Origin: Zopfochytrium polystomum
Taxonomy: Eukaryota; Chytridiomycota; Chytridiomycetes; Chytridiales; Chytridiaceae
NCBI GenBank assembly: GCA_025765615.1
Contig: JAIVFJ010000184.1
Coordinates: 1 to 64,000 of the forward strand
DNA length: 64,000 nt
Direction: 5' to 3'
In this document: positions 1-10,455 of the stretch, piece after piece
Layout of the letters: each line of letters opens with the position of its first letter
Position numbering within the stretch: the first letter of the stretch is position 1
Position numbers and translations under genes: made by a program
The notes under the pieces: generated by a model
The model's database searches: none
The model's input: only the letters and a program-made list of their open reading frames with translations
What the model was told of the DNA's origin: nothing

Positions 1-217
1 AATAGCCCCTGCCTACGCAATCTTCCTGTTCCAGCACTGGCACGTTCTGGAACATGTTTGAAGCTCATGCACCTACTGTACCAGCACAGTGCTTAAGGCT
101 GAACTCACCCCAATGCATCTGGAGGTGGTTGCGCTTGGCACCTTCCCCACCAGATGAGAATCTAGGCAACTCATTAGACTGACTGCTGTCAAAAAACACA
201 CTTTGATAGTGATGCTC

Positions 218-289
218 CTCCCAGTCCGGGAATTGAACCCGGGTCGACCCCGTGACAGGGGATGATACTAGCCACTATACTAACTGGGA
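218..289 (-). tRNA. tRNA-Asp (GTC)
   Basis: The minus strand folds as a complete cloverleaf of 72 nt. The 7-bp acceptor TCCCAGT pairs with ACTGGGA. The anticodon stem ATCCC/GGGGT closes the loop CTGTCAC, giving anticodon GTC. The T-arm CCGGG-TTCAATT-CCCGG is perfect. G is the discriminator base and there is no intron. The D-arm has the usual A-box TAGTATAGTGG. Confidence 0.95.
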
Positions 290-1094
290 ATGCTGTTTTT
301 TGGGCACAAATACTTAGGATGAGGTCTCTAGAGTTCCTAACAGTTGAAGATAGTGATACCAATGGTCCACTTTAAGGCATGTTGAAACCCACTTCTTGAT
401 TGGGTGGTTTGACTTTTCATGTGCAGTTTTTTCACATGACAATTCCTAGCTGTTGAGGGGCTTTATCCACCTGACTAAAACTTTGGTGTCCTGCCACTTG
501 TGATTCCTCGCCACTTGTGAAGGATATTGAAAATGTAAAGCACAACTATATAAATCATTGATAATTGCGACTAGCGAGGGTGGGGGTGGAGTGTGTGTCT
601 GTGACAGTGGGGTGGCGATGGTGACAGAGGAGTCGGATAACAGCGAACACTACAAAACCGCAGAAGCTTTATTTTAATAAGTGTCAAGAAAAAAAAATTT
701 TAGAAATAATGTCCAAAAAAAGAACAAAATATAATATATAAAGATTTTTTTGAATAAATTTGATATTAAAGTTTTTTATAGATTGTTTCGCGAGAATTTA
801 GAGTATTTTCTTGCTCTTCACATGAAACATATTATATGATTTTTTTTCTAAAAAATTTTCATATATATTTTTCCAATAATTTTCCTCATAATTTGGAGTA
901 CATTTCATTAGCTTTTTTCTAATATTTCCTTATTTGGTTTTCTTGTTTCTTGGGGAACCGGTCGAGCAGACTTTTCGGACACTTTCCTTTTTTGGAAAAC
1001 TAAACCTAATCCTAATTCTGAAATGCGAACCCGTCGAACATACGCATGTATTGTATGTATTGATGGAAACCGCCTTTTTTTACCCATTTATTTA
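290..1094. other. AT-rich intergenic DNA
   Basis: No coding frame stands out. Positions 660-960 are strongly AT-rich with runs of A and T. The stretch ends at a TTA trinucleotide (1092-1094), which is the left target-site copy of the transposon that follows. Confidence 0.6.
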
Positions 1095-1122
1095 GAGGTC
1101 GTTTCAACTGGAAAAGGCGCAA
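1095..1122 (+). repeat. Harbinger left terminal inverted repeat
   Basis: This is the left TIR and it matches the reverse complement of 3645-3672 at about 25 of 28 positions. The first bases are GAGG and the flanking target duplication is TTA. Confidence 0.9.
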
Positions 1123-1123
1123 A

Positions 1124-2295
1124 ATGATTTTGAGCAAACTGGGAAATTGTTGTTCCAAGCTGGTCAGTGCTGTTTTGCACCTTTTTCATTTAGGAAACGC
1201 CATGTCAGTCAACCCAGAAGCCGCGCCGCCCTCAGTGACCCCAATCCTCCTAGCACCAACAAGGAACGCTACCACTCATCCAGCCAAGACCCCGAAAAAG
1301 GGAGCCGAAATCGGAACCTTGGACGCTCCACCAAAGAAAAAGAGGGGACGACCGCCGAAAAAGTCTGCAGAGGAGGTCCCAAAAGGAGGTTTCGACGAGG
1401 CAGACTGGGATGATGATAAGGTGGAAATTCTTCTCAAAAGTCGCCTCGAAACTCATCGCGATGGGTTCCTGGACTCCACCGACAAGAATGGGATAATCGC
1501 GACGTGGAATAAGGTGATCTTGGAGTTTAATGCTCAGAGCGGCGTTCTTTATTCAGAGTCTCAGGTATGACGCAGTCAGATCTTAATTACCATTTAACTG
1601 AGTTTGCACGATGACAGATCAAAGGAAAGTTCAGCGCCTTGAAGAAGCAATATGGTTCTTTGAGTGCGTCTTTCCTTGAAACAGGCAACAAGAAGAGGCT
1701 TCATCTGCCGTCATATTGGAACACCATGGTACACTACTTCGGTGGACGGAAGGGGCTTTCGGGTGAATCATTTGGAACTCCTGGCACCCGCTTGGGCGTG
1801 GCAGATCCCAGTACTCATGCCGCAGAGCTGGACGATCAAATCTTTGCCCATCTCGAGCTTGAGGATGCCAACACGGTGGAAGAGGCTGACACAGTCTCTG
1901 GCGAGACTGAAGATGACCCCGATAGCAGTTCATCCAAGCGTCCACGGACAGGGCCTGCACCCACTCCCAGTTTGAGCTCATCGTCGAGTTCCACTTCAGC
2001 TGGCTCATCGCACCGTGTTCCCCCAACTCGCAAGCAAGAAAAGCAAGACCTGCCATCAGCGTTGAGTACCATTGGCAAAGGTATTCAGAACGGGATGGAG
2101 TATCTGGGTGATGCGATTCGAGGGGCTGCGTTGAGTGGAGATGGTGGGATCACGAAAGCTGGGCTTACTGAAGCCATGAAGGAGCTGGCTTATCGGCAAG
2201 ATAAAGCATTGGCAGATCTGGCGACAAGGCAGGACCAGTCGCTAGGTCGCCTTGGACAGGTGTTCCTTCAAGCTGTGCGAGAGTTGAAACAGTAA
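1124..2295 (+). CDS. Harbinger-encoded Myb/SANT-like DNA-binding protein
   Basis: This is the accessory DNA-binding protein that Harbinger elements carry to escort the transposase to the nucleus and TIRs; that role is family knowledge. Two exons are visible, 1124-1564 and 1618-2295, separated by a 53-nt phase-0 intron (GTATGA...ACAG), giving 372 aa. An AT-hook-like basic patch KKKRGRPPKK lies near residues 71-80. A trihelix/Myb-like region (DWDDDKVEILLKSRLETH ... IKGKFSALKKQYG) spans the splice junction. A Ser-rich acidic linker and a charged C-terminal helix follow. The first ATG is just inside the TIR; the ATG at 1202 in the same frame is an equally good or better start. The frame is intact, unlike its partner transposase. 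Confidence 0.85.
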
Positions 2296-2304
2296 TAAAG
2301 CAGT

Positions 2305-3464
2305 TTATTGCATTGCGACCAAATATGCTTTTATGGTGTCCCTCTTTCGAACAGCAGCATCACCAACAACAACCTCCTCTTCCCGCACTTGCTCGTCCTC
2401 ATTGTCCGTGTTTGCATCATCAACAAAAGATACGATTGGGGCTTCGTCTTTGAGATCGATAAGGACGTTATGCAACTGGAAGCACACTTTCATCAGTCTG
2501 GCCATCGACTCCACAGCAGAAATCTCCACTTTAGCGTGATCAAGACGACAGTGCTGATTCAACGGCCGCTGAAAGATTCGGAAACGCCCCTTAAGGATCC
2601 CAATGGTACCCTCAACAGTAATCCGTGTTCGAGAATGTAAGTAGTTATAGCAACGTCTGTCTCGCGGCATGGAATCCTCAATTGGGTACGGGATCATAAC
2701 GTGGTGCATCAATGCATAGCCAGCATCAGCTACGATGTGCCCATTACGAGGAAGGAGGTTGTGGATTGTTTTACCAAACTTCGAGTTGTTAAAGATCTGC
2801 TTGTCGTTTGCTGATCCAGCTCTGATGTCATAGTCGCGTATGCGCTTGTGATGGTCCACCACAAGCTGAACATTGAAGGCGGGACACCCTTTCCGACAGT
2901 ACCACCCTTCAAAATCCTGCGTTGGTGCAATTATTAGACAACAGCGGGAACTGGCAAACAAAAACCAGTTGTACTCAACTTACATGGGGGCGTTCGATTT
3001 CGAACAGCGACCCGTCTATTGCAAGATAGGTGTTTGGGAAGCCGCAGATCGCTTCGAAGCCCTCCCGCTCCACTCGCCACTTCTCTACCCTTGGGAAGGG
3101 CAATCTGGTCGAACGATGCTTCGATGACCTCGACAACCTCCCATACATATCGCGAAGCTGAAGGCTTGCTTGTCCCGAAGGCTGTCGCTGATTCAACAAG
3201 GGAGCCAGAGTGGCAGAGGTAGTGCATAGTGACTGCTGTCCTGGCTCGCATGTCAAAAACTGAGTTAATCGCAGGCAGCCATCCGTGGGTTCTTAGCCTG
3301 TTGTTTTCGATGCAGCTGGCAATCTGATCGAATGATCTGCGAGTGCAACGGAACATATCAAAGTACCAGCCATTGTCAAACGAAGTGTCATTCTCAACCT
3401 CCATTTCGCGTTCTCTCTGGTGGGTGGGAGCGTCCATCGGAGACTGCTGCAACTGCTGATGCAT
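2305..3464 (-). pseudogene. Harbinger DDE transposase, frameshifted
   Basis: The product is a DDE_Tnp_4-type nuclease. All three catalytic residues are recognisable: D in LAIDGSLFEIERP, D in HIVADAGYAL and E in ITVEGTIGILKGRF. A helix-turn-helix-like N-terminal part (MRARTAVTMHYLCHSGSLVE) precedes them. A 67-nt intron (2917-2983, GTAAGT...GCAG, phase 0) joins ERPH to DFEGWYCRKG. Upstream of it the frame slips by one base near 3105 (FDQI then PFPRVEKWRVEREGFEAI), with no intron signals there, so the copy is probably inactive. The ATG at 3464 is the first in frame. It converges on the Myb-like gene with only 9 bp between the stops. Confidence 0.82.
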
Positions 3465-3644
3465 ACCCAGCGAGCGCGGCGGACAAGGACGATGAGACAA
3501 CTGCTGCGAACACGGGCAAGTTCATTTGTCTGATTTAGCTCAATTAACGAAATAGAGCAAGATTAGCTCTGGCAGGGAAATAGCGGAAAATGTTTCCTCC
3601 ATTAAGTTTTCAGCCAATCAAATAATTTCTTCCCTGATAAAGAT

Positions 3645-3672
3645 TTCCGCCTTTTCCACTTGAAACGGCCTC
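3645..3672 (-). repeat. Harbinger right terminal inverted repeat
   Basis: This is the right TIR, the inverse of 1095-1122, ending ...CGGCCTC and followed directly by the TTA target duplication at 3673-3675. Confidence 0.9.
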
Positions 3673-3974
3673 TTACATTAATTCTTAGATGTTTTTTCAA
3701 GTCATTTATTGGTCATTCATTTTCAAGTTTCTAATGTGTATATTTACCTTTTTAATGTATGTATGTATGTATAAAAACTTTTATATATAAAAAAAATATT
3801 CATTATAAATTTAATTAAATAAATATCTTATTTCCATTATGTGGAATTTGTTCATTTTCCATAAATAGATACATACAAGAATGGCTATTGAACAACGCTT
3901 CATAACATTTGCATTATATTTTTAATACCAATTATAATGCATTTATTTATATCGTCCATACATCATCAATACAT

Positions 3975-4340
3975 TCAAATATCACTCATATCTACATTAA
4001 CTTCCTCTCCATCATCTTCATCATCCTCAATATGTATGTCAGATCTTAAACACCATCCACTCCAATAAGATCGTCCCACATTATTAGCATCACATGGTTT
4101 TCCCAATTTTTTTATAAAAACTTCTTGTAAACTAGATTTAACATTGTTACCACAAGTAAATTTATTTTTTGTTATATAATCATTTACAACCTTTGAAGTT
4201 TTTACTTTGGTACCTTCCCTTTTTTTCATATAAGACTGAATATAGGCAGCTATATCCGCCTCTCGCCAGTGCAAGTGCCAAACTGCAGACAAATCCTCCC
4301 AAAATTCTGTCTGCCCAAATTCCAACACAAGGCGCGACAA
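3975..4340 (-). CDS. Hypothetical AT-rich ORF, possibly a fragment
   Basis: This is a 121-codon open frame in AT-rich DNA right of the Harbinger element, with base use unlike the GC-rich genes around it. It opens without an obvious ATG (TTG at 4340) and ends in an acidic tail (DDEDDGEEVNVDMSDI). The centre (DIAAYIQSYMKKREGTKVKT then SLQEVFIKKLGKP and a Tyr/Trp-Gly pair) loosely recalls the C-terminal winged-helix region of D5-like helicase-primases. That resemblance is by eye only. It may be a relic of a mobile or viral gene, or chance. Its 5' end reaches to within about 64 bp of the F-box gene stop. Confidence 0.35.
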   Translation of the reverse strand: MSRLVLEFGQTEFWEDLSAVWHLHWREADIAAYIQSYMKKREGTKVKTSKVVNDYITKNKFTCGNNVKSSLQEVFIKKLGKPCDANNVGRSYWSGWCLRSDIHIEDDEDDGEEVNVDMSDI

Positions 4341-4403
4341 AGGCGGAAGAAAGGCCGGACAAAGTATCTATTATGATTATGATCAGTCCGTGTGTGAATG
4401 TCT

Positions 4404-5939
4404 TCACATCTCAAACGAAGTTTGATGATACTCTGCCGTCAGAGTCGCAGCACCCTCTCCTCTTAACTCCTCGAACAACACAACTACCGCCAAGCGTCCC
4501 AGATCCGGCGGCATTTCGGCCGAAAATATTTGGCACCTTTTCGTTCTCATGTCCAAGACCTGCATTCTCCAGGGGCTTCCCTGAAACAGAGACATGCGGC
4601 AACCGTGAAGGGTGGATGTTAAAAACTTTCGGAAAGGGTATAAGCTCATTTTGAGCACGTGGTTGGTGGAAAGCCGCAGCCTCGAGGCTGTGTCTCCTTG
4701 ACCTTCTTTCCTCACAGAGCAACAAGCCGCGACCAAGTCCAACACCTCAAAGTTTGCTTCAGTTCTCGTTTCATCGATGCATGTGTAAGCTGTGGTTTCA
4801 AACACTGCAAGGTCAATGGCACCGCATCGTTCCAGAATCACCGCACCGTCTGTGGCACGGACAACGCGGACAGACTTCTGTTCATCTCCAAAGAGCATCT
4901 CGACAGAAAACACGCCGGCCCCGAAAGTGCTGCGTCCCCATCTTCCGCCCTCGACATATCGGGTAATCTTAATAGCTCTGACAAAGGCGATCTCGTGAGA
5001 ACTCGCTGCTCCGCTTCTGTCCAGCACCGGTATCAACCGAAAGGCCACCACGTGAACGCTCTCGTCGGATTCCCAGTCCGTCACGCTGAACCAGAGCCAC
5101 GCAGAGCCGTCGGGCGCCGCAGAGGTGCAGAACCGCAGCGCGTGGTGCATCGCCAGCAACGCCTGCAGCGCCGGCTCTCGAGCCAGCGGACATGGCACAA
5201 CGGGAACGAAGTCGGCGGCCGCGCTGTCCCATATGAGCATGTCCAGCGAAACGCGGTAGGACTCTCTGTCGAAGAAGTAGCGCACGAGGAAGTCGGTTCC
5301 CGGTATCGAGGTGATTCGGTCAGAGGGCTTGCTTGACAAAGTGCTTGTCGTCGGGAGCCATATGCGCTCGCCGCTGTGGATGTCGAGCCAGTTCCATTCG
5401 TCGCTCATTGGCGGGAGGTGCATATTCCCTCCCATCAGAATGCCCGCTCGGTCTTTTAGAATACATGGACAAAGCAGCCGCACTCCCACGCCGCGGGTCA
5501 AGCTATACAGCATGGTGATCCCAACAACGCGTCGATTCACTGCGGATTGCTGACGCGGTGGCGAAGCTGGATCACCCAGCGGTATCCTCCGCAGTGGCGT
5601 TGACTCTTGGATCTCAAACGCTTGCCGCCCCTCATCGCCGATCGGGCGTTCGGGTGACGAGCGAGTCTGCAGAGGCGGATCGACGTGGAGCACAAGATTT
5701 CGCAGGCCACGCAGACCGAACGTGCGGTTTGGTGTGAGCGGCAAGTTTGCGGCGCGTGCGATGTCGGCAAGACGGTTGACCCAGAGCGACTGAGATTCGA
5801 GTATCAGAGAGCGGAGGAATCGGCAGGACCGGGAGAGGCGCAAGAGGCTGCCAACGTCAGCCAGTCTGGCGACGTCGAGGATGATTGCAACCGGGAGCGA
5901 GAGAAGCCTCAAGCTCAACTCGACCGCGAAGTGCGACAT
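4404..5939 (-). CDS. F-box protein
   Basis: Single-exon gene of 511 aa starting at ATG 5939. Residues about 13-56 (SLPVAIILDVARLADVGSLL then RLSRSCRFLRSLILESQSLW) match the F-box pattern: Leu-Pro start, a hydrophobic helix, the LxxLSRxCRxL core and the terminal Leu-Trp. F-boxes bind Skp1 in SCF ubiquitin ligases, and the C-terminal part usually selects substrates. Here residues about 140-510 contain repeated hydrophobic strands with Trp and Gly, suggesting a beta-rich (propeller-like) fold, but no named repeat is clear. The frame is intact and GC-rich like its neighbours. The substrate is unknown. Confidence 0.72.
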   Translation of the reverse strand: MSHFAVELSLRLLSLPVAIILDVARLADVGSLLRLSRSCRFLRSLILESQSLWVNRLADIARAANLPLTPNRTFGLRGLRNLVLHVDPPLQTRSSPERPIGDEGRQAFEIQESTPLRRIPLGDPASPPRQQSAVNRRVVGITMLYSLTRGVGVRLLCPCILKDRAGILMGGNMHLPPMSDEWNWLDIHSGERIWLPTTSTLSSKPSDRITSIPGTDFLVRYFFDRESYRVSLDMLIWDSAAADFVPVVPCPLAREPALQALLAMHHALRFCTSAAPDGSAWLWFSVTDWESDESVHVVAFRLIPVLDRSGAASSHEIAFVRAIKITRYVEGGRWGRSTFGAGVFSVEMLFGDEQKSVRVVRATDGAVILERCGAIDLAVFETTAYTCIDETRTEANFEVLDLVAACCSVRKEGQGDTASRLRLSTNHVLKMSLYPFRKFLTSTLHGCRMSLFQGSPWRMQVLDMRTKRCQIFSAEMPPDLGRLAVVVLFEELRGEGAATLTAEYHQTSFEM

Positions 5940-6181
5940 TCCTGTTTTGACAAGGGCTGATGCGAACGACAGGCAACCGTACCTTGCACCTTTTCCCTAT
6001 CGGATGTCCCAACGACGGCGGCGAAGTCGAATATGATGACGAGTTCCTTATTGCTCAACTACAGCCCGATCCCTCTCCGGCTGGAATGCGCCAACCAGCA
6101 AGGAGCGTAGATGAAGAATAGCAAGGCATCAAACAAAAATTGTTTCTTGCAACCACACGCAACATCACAATCCTCTCAAAT

Positions 6182-8230
6182 TCACTCCACCATATTCAGC
6201 ATCAGGGCCTGAAGCGAAGGGCCATCTCCAGTGCGAGTGGACATATCCTCATACATGGTCCCGCGGACAACCTCAGCGCGCGCAACGGTGCCAACGGCCA
6301 CTTGGCCGTCGCGTAAAGCGGCGTCATCGACAACGAGGAAAACCGGGGCGTCGGTCGTCCCGGTGAAGTTCTTGTGCAGGTCGCGGACAGCGTCGGAGGA
6401 AAGGCCGTCGAGCTGTACAGCGGGGTTCCGGTCGATCACAAAGAGCACCGGGCGCGGAAAGTGGAACGGAAAAGTTCGATCGAACGGCCCGCCGAGCAGA
6501 CGCTTCATCCGCTGCCGAGCGTCGGCGGACTTGACGCTGGCCGTGCGGTAGACGATGGTGGGAGGAAAGGCGCCCGCGGCCAGGCAGGCGTGTTGGGAGA
6601 CGGCGGCGGGCGAGAGTCGCTGCTCTGCTGCAGCTTCTGCTTGCAACCCATATCGTGGGGAGCTGAGCAGGAGGAGATGGCCGGAAGCGGCCCACTCTGC
6701 GTCGGCGACGTAAATGTCCATTTCGACGGGGATGCCGTGCGCGCGTAGAACGGCCGCCCAGTCTGCGTGCTCTGGAAGGGCGGATCCTGGGCTTTCCAGC
6801 ACCATCGGACGCGGTGTGAATCCTAGGGCTGTCACTGGACTCTCTTTGACGTCACGGAGCATTTCCTCAAATTTAACATCGGAAGACGTGTCGGTGCGGA
6901 TGTTGATCATATCGTACGTCTTTATGTAAACTCCGTCCGGGCCGAGCTCCATGATGTGCATGGCGCGACTGTGCGGAGATAAAAAGCGCGAAGTCGAGAT
7001 GCCCGACGCCGCATCGAATTTGGTGACGAAAGCCGTTGCGTCTCTTTCGTTGCCGTCGCCATCTGTATCTGGCTCATCTTTGCGCTCCTTGTCTCTTTTC
7101 TCCAAGAATGCACGACAGACATCAGCCTGGCCGCATTCTGCAGCAACAGGAAGTATAAAGGCCGTGCTGCGAGAGGGCTCGAGGGACAAGTTTATGCGAT
7201 CGGGGGCCAGGCGCGTCAGCACACGAAAAAACTCTGGCTTGCGCGCGTACGAAACGATCTCGGCGAGCGACATGAGGCTCTCCGGGCCGAGGGCAGCGGC
7301 GCGGATCTGCCGATCTACAAGAAACTCGAAAACCGCGACAGCGTTAGTACGCAAGGCAGCCAGGCAGGCGAGGAACCCAGGGGTTAGGGTCAGCGTCATG
7401 TAAAGGATTCCGTGCATCTCGAGCATGTTTTCTTCTTCTTCGGCCGTCCGAGGGACTCGAGCGCGCGAAGCATCTCAATATCACCGGTGCTCGCCGCCAG
7501 CTCCCATGCGCCTTCACCAAATGCCTCGCCGGCGACGGTTCGGAGCGAAGCTAGCAGCTCGTGGTGACCGTAGGCGCGCGCGATCGAAAAAGCCAATGGA
7601 CCTTCGGCGTCGTCGAACGCAGAATCTGAATGGCTGCGGCTCTCGATCAAACAATCTACGACATCCCCCACGGAGGGGGAACTCGGCCACAAAGTCCGGC
7701 GACTGCAGCAGGGCAGCGAAAAGTGTCTGTGGGGTCGCTCGGCCACTGAGTGAGATCGAGATTCGGGTGGTGGGAACGCACCAGGGCAAGAAGCCATATC
7801 CAGATCCAAAGGCTGGAACCCGCGTGTCTTGCGCCGAGCGCTGTAAGGTGCGGCAAGTAGATGCGAGGCGGGCCAGGATGGTCCACGACAGCGCACACGC
7901 CAGGGCGACGGCGCGAACCCTGGCGTATTGACAAAGCCACTGGACCATATCGAGTCGACCATGCTACGAAGCGCAGGACAACGCCGTTCCGCCAGAGACC
8001 GAAGCGGCATTGACGTCCGCCCCGAGCTCAACCAGCAACATGACCGCCTCCAGCTGACCGTGCAGCGCTGCAGCTCCTGAGTTCAAGAGGATTCTGACTG
8101 CGTCCAGCGATCCTGATGCGGCCGAACAATGAAGCGAGGGTGTTCCTTCACAATCATTGCGAACGTGCGCTGCGGTGATTCGAAAGCACTTGCGCTGACG
8201 CAAAGGAATGGCTGGTCGCAGGCGAGACAC
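6182..8230 (-). pseudogene. Ankyrin-repeat protein, degenerate
   Basis: Ankyrin-like repeats are spread over three frames. From the 5' end: EGTPSLHCSAASGSLDAVRI and QLEAVMLLVELGADVNA, then GGTALSCAS followed by an in-frame TAG at 7964-7966. The same frame continues as HGRLDMVQWLCQYA. The frame then slips near 7670 (into GDVVDCLIESRSHSD, AYGHHELLASLRTV, ASTGDIEMLRALESLGR) and again in the GAAGAAGAAG run near 7435 into the last 414 codons (MLEMHGILYMTLTLTPGFLA...). One stop and two frameshifts, without splice signals at those points, make a decayed gene more likely than a spliced one, though assembly errors could explain single slips. The C-terminal 400 aa are intact and might be expressed separately. 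Confidence 0.65.
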
Positions 8231-8376
8231 TTTTCTCTGGTTGACTCAGCGTGAGTGTCTCTCCCTCCTTCCACAAAACCTGCCCACCAGGAGCCACTGC
8301 ACTGCAGCCAGCTCGCCCTATGCCGGCGACCCTCAGACCATCTCGCCACTCCACTACCTGCTCCTGCATCAGCACC

Positions 8377-9684
8377 ATGATCACTAAAACCACCACCGTC
8401 ACAACAGCCAAAACCAACGCCAAAGGCGCTTCTGCCGTGCACAAAGCTACTCGGCCGAGCTTGCTTGTCGCCGCCACCTTTCTCGCTGTTGCAACCTCGC
8501 CCTCCGCCGTCCTCGCCTTCCCGAGCAACTTCTCTTTACCCGCTCCAACCTCCTCTTTCCAAATCGGCGATCGCCTCATTATCGATTCAGAGGTCTCCAC
8601 CGTCTACGCACCAAGCCTCATCGCCGTCGCCTCCCTCGGCCCCAGCGAGCAGCTTTTGCTAGCCGTGCTTGTCGTGGCCGCCGGCTTTTGTGCCGCCTAT
8701 TTGTCGGTCCAGGCCGAGGGCGCCAGCCTGCTTCTCCCCAGCACACCCAGCCAAGAATACGATGCAGTTGCTGCAAATGACGATGGCAGCGAGTCGGGCC
8801 TCGCCGACTGGAACTGCCTGACGAACTGCATCGCAAAGATGCCATGGGCCCTGCGGAACCCCAAATGGCTGCCTCTGCTCTTGGCTACCTTGGCCCTCGA
8901 TATTTTTTGCTTCGGATCTCTGGTCTCCTTCATTATTTCCGTTTCCTCCAGTCCAGGTTTCCCCACCTACCTCATTTTCGCCTGCGCGATCGCTCTCATT
9001 CTTCCCCGCTCCTATTCGTACCTCCTCGCCCACACGCCGAAACCTCCGCCACCACCCACCGACGTCCCTCACACGGGTGAGATGATCCTCTTCTTGGTTG
9101 GCTCAGCCCTCCTCGCCCTCGTCGCAATCGTTGGGACCGCTGCAGTTGCCATAGAGGGGCTCCCCGCCGTCCTCCAGTTCAACGACACCCTGCAATACGA
9201 GCCGATCGCCACCCTCGCAACCATTCGCCCGAACACCATCTACTCCCGCATAGACTTTGACCTGGGTCTCACCGCTTTTTCCGGAACTGTAACCAACTGC
9301 GCCCCGCCGCCAGCGGGTATACCGGTTCCTGTCGGGGGCGGCGCCGTCCTGAACTCCACCACCGTCTTTGCGTGCACGGTCGCACACACCGGCTCTACAA
9401 TCGGCTACACAGTTTTTTATGCTATTATCACCTTTGTGACCTGGTTCTGCGCTGTGGGCGCCTCCATGACTATCAGAGACTCGGACCAGATCACGGGACT
9501 TGTTTCTGCTTTCATCCTCGGCCTCCTCATTTGCTTTGCCATCGGTGAGACCTCCTTCCCGCTCAAAATGGCGTGGTGCCCGTCGACGGACTATAGAGAT
9601 TGCCGCGGGCTTAATTTGGGAAGTTTCCATCCGAAGCAGCGACTGGAGGTGTTCTGGTCGCTCCCAGCTGGCGGGCACCTTTGA
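8377..9684 (+). CDS. Polytopic membrane protein, unknown function
   Basis: Starting at the ATG at 8377, whose context is good (CACCATGA), this gives 435 aa in one exon; an in-frame ATG at 8320 is an alternative. Hydrophobic segments suggest about seven membrane passes: LLVAATFLAVATSPSAVLAF (possible signal anchor), LLLAVLVVAAGFCAAYLSV, WLPLLLATLALDIFCFGSLV, LIFACAIALILP, ILFLVGSALLALVAIVGTAA, YTVFYAIITFVTWFCAVGA and SAFILGLLICFAIG. Asn-Xaa-Ser/Thr sites and two Cys residues lie in the loop before the sixth segment. I do not recognise a family. It is divergent to the ankyrin pseudogene, with about 150 bp between them. Confidence 0.7.
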   Translation: MITKTTTVTTAKTNAKGASAVHKATRPSLLVAATFLAVATSPSAVLAFPSNFSLPAPTSSFQIGDRLIIDSEVSTVYAPSLIAVASLGPSEQLLLAVLVVAAGFCAAYLSVQAEGASLLLPSTPSQEYDAVAANDDGSESGLADWNCLTNCIAKMPWALRNPKWLPLLLATLALDIFCFGSLVSFIISVSSSPGFPTYLIFACAIALILPRSYSYLLAHTPKPPPPPTDVPHTGEMILFLVGSALLALVAIVGTAAVAIEGLPAVLQFNDTLQYEPIATLATIRPNTIYSRIDFDLGLTAFSGTVTNCAPPPAGIPVPVGGGAVLNSTTVFACTVAHTGSTIGYTVFYAIITFVTWFCAVGASMTIRDSDQITGLVSAFILGLLICFAIGETSFPLKMAWCPSTDYRDCRGLNLGSFHPKQRLEVFWSLPAGGHL

Positions 9685-10455
9685 TTGTGTGTCGTCATTC
9701 TTTGTTATTTTTGGTGCTTCGAATTGAGAAATAAAAGACCGCAGAGACGGTCTAGCATTTTTTGCTCGCTGCCGTGTTGCCGCCGTCGATCTTCAATGAG
9801 ATGAGGGAGTGCAGGTGCAAAACGTGCAAGGGCTGAGTGCATCCACAACAACGACAGTGAAGGGAGGAGAGACACAGGAGAGACATCTGTCGGTATGGCT
9901 GTCTTCGGGGAAGATGATCCATCACGTCCGCTCCATCGACGAGTGTTTGTCAGCGCCGTCTCCACCGCCCGTGCGCCTTGTCGGCGCACACATGGTTAAG
10001 GATCGCTTCGCCCAAACCGCCACTCGGATGCGAGATACGAGCCCTCTGGGACGTTCTCCACCCTCCACCTACATACGCCCAAAGCAGGCAATTTGGCGCA
10101 ATGGCCCTTTACTGACGAAAGCACCCCGTCCGCTCGACTAGCGCTAGTGCACGATTTTAGCGTTCGATGATAGCAACGCCGTCCTTTGCGAATTCGCGGA
10201 TCGGAAACGTTTCCACGCTTCTTCACCTTGTGGTGACCCGATGAAAAAAGGGAAAAAAAAGAAAAGAGAATAAAACCACAATGAGACGAAGCTCAAAGCA
10301 CTCCGCCGTCACACCATTCAACACACATGTACAATTAATAGCCAGTGCTCTCCGTTTCGCTGCATGGACTTGTCCGGTCCGGAATTGGCCGCGTGTGACA
10401 AGGCTGCCTTTCAGTGAGTTGCTTTTCAGTGTCCTGTTGGGTGACTTCACCCGTT
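9685..10455. other. Intergenic region
   Basis: No convincing gene. Just after the membrane-protein stop there is AATAAA at 9730-9735, a plausible poly(A) signal, overlapping a 6-bp hairpin (AGACCG ... CGGTCT, 9736-9753) that is followed by a T run. Confidence 0.5.

Larger units (their letters stand above)
1095..3672. mobile_element. PIF/Harbinger DNA transposon, 2578 bp
   Basis: The ends form inverted repeats of about 28 bp with three mismatches: left GAGGTCGTTTCAACTGGAAA, right (reverse complement) GAGGCCGTTTCAAGTGGAAA, both continuing AGGCG. The element is flanked by TTA at 1092-1094 and TTA at 3673-3675, the 3-bp TWA duplication typical of PIF/Harbinger. Inside are two convergent genes, a Myb/SANT-like DNA-binding protein on the plus strand and a DDE transposase on the minus strand. 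This is the standard two-gene plan of the superfamily. The transposase frame is damaged, so this copy is probably non-autonomous unless complemented. Confidence 0.92.

Noticed and set aside
7396..8031. Separate 211-codon minus-strand gene
   Set aside because: It carries only the middle part of the ankyrin repeats; its N-terminal half is out of frame with them, so it belongs to the pseudogene.
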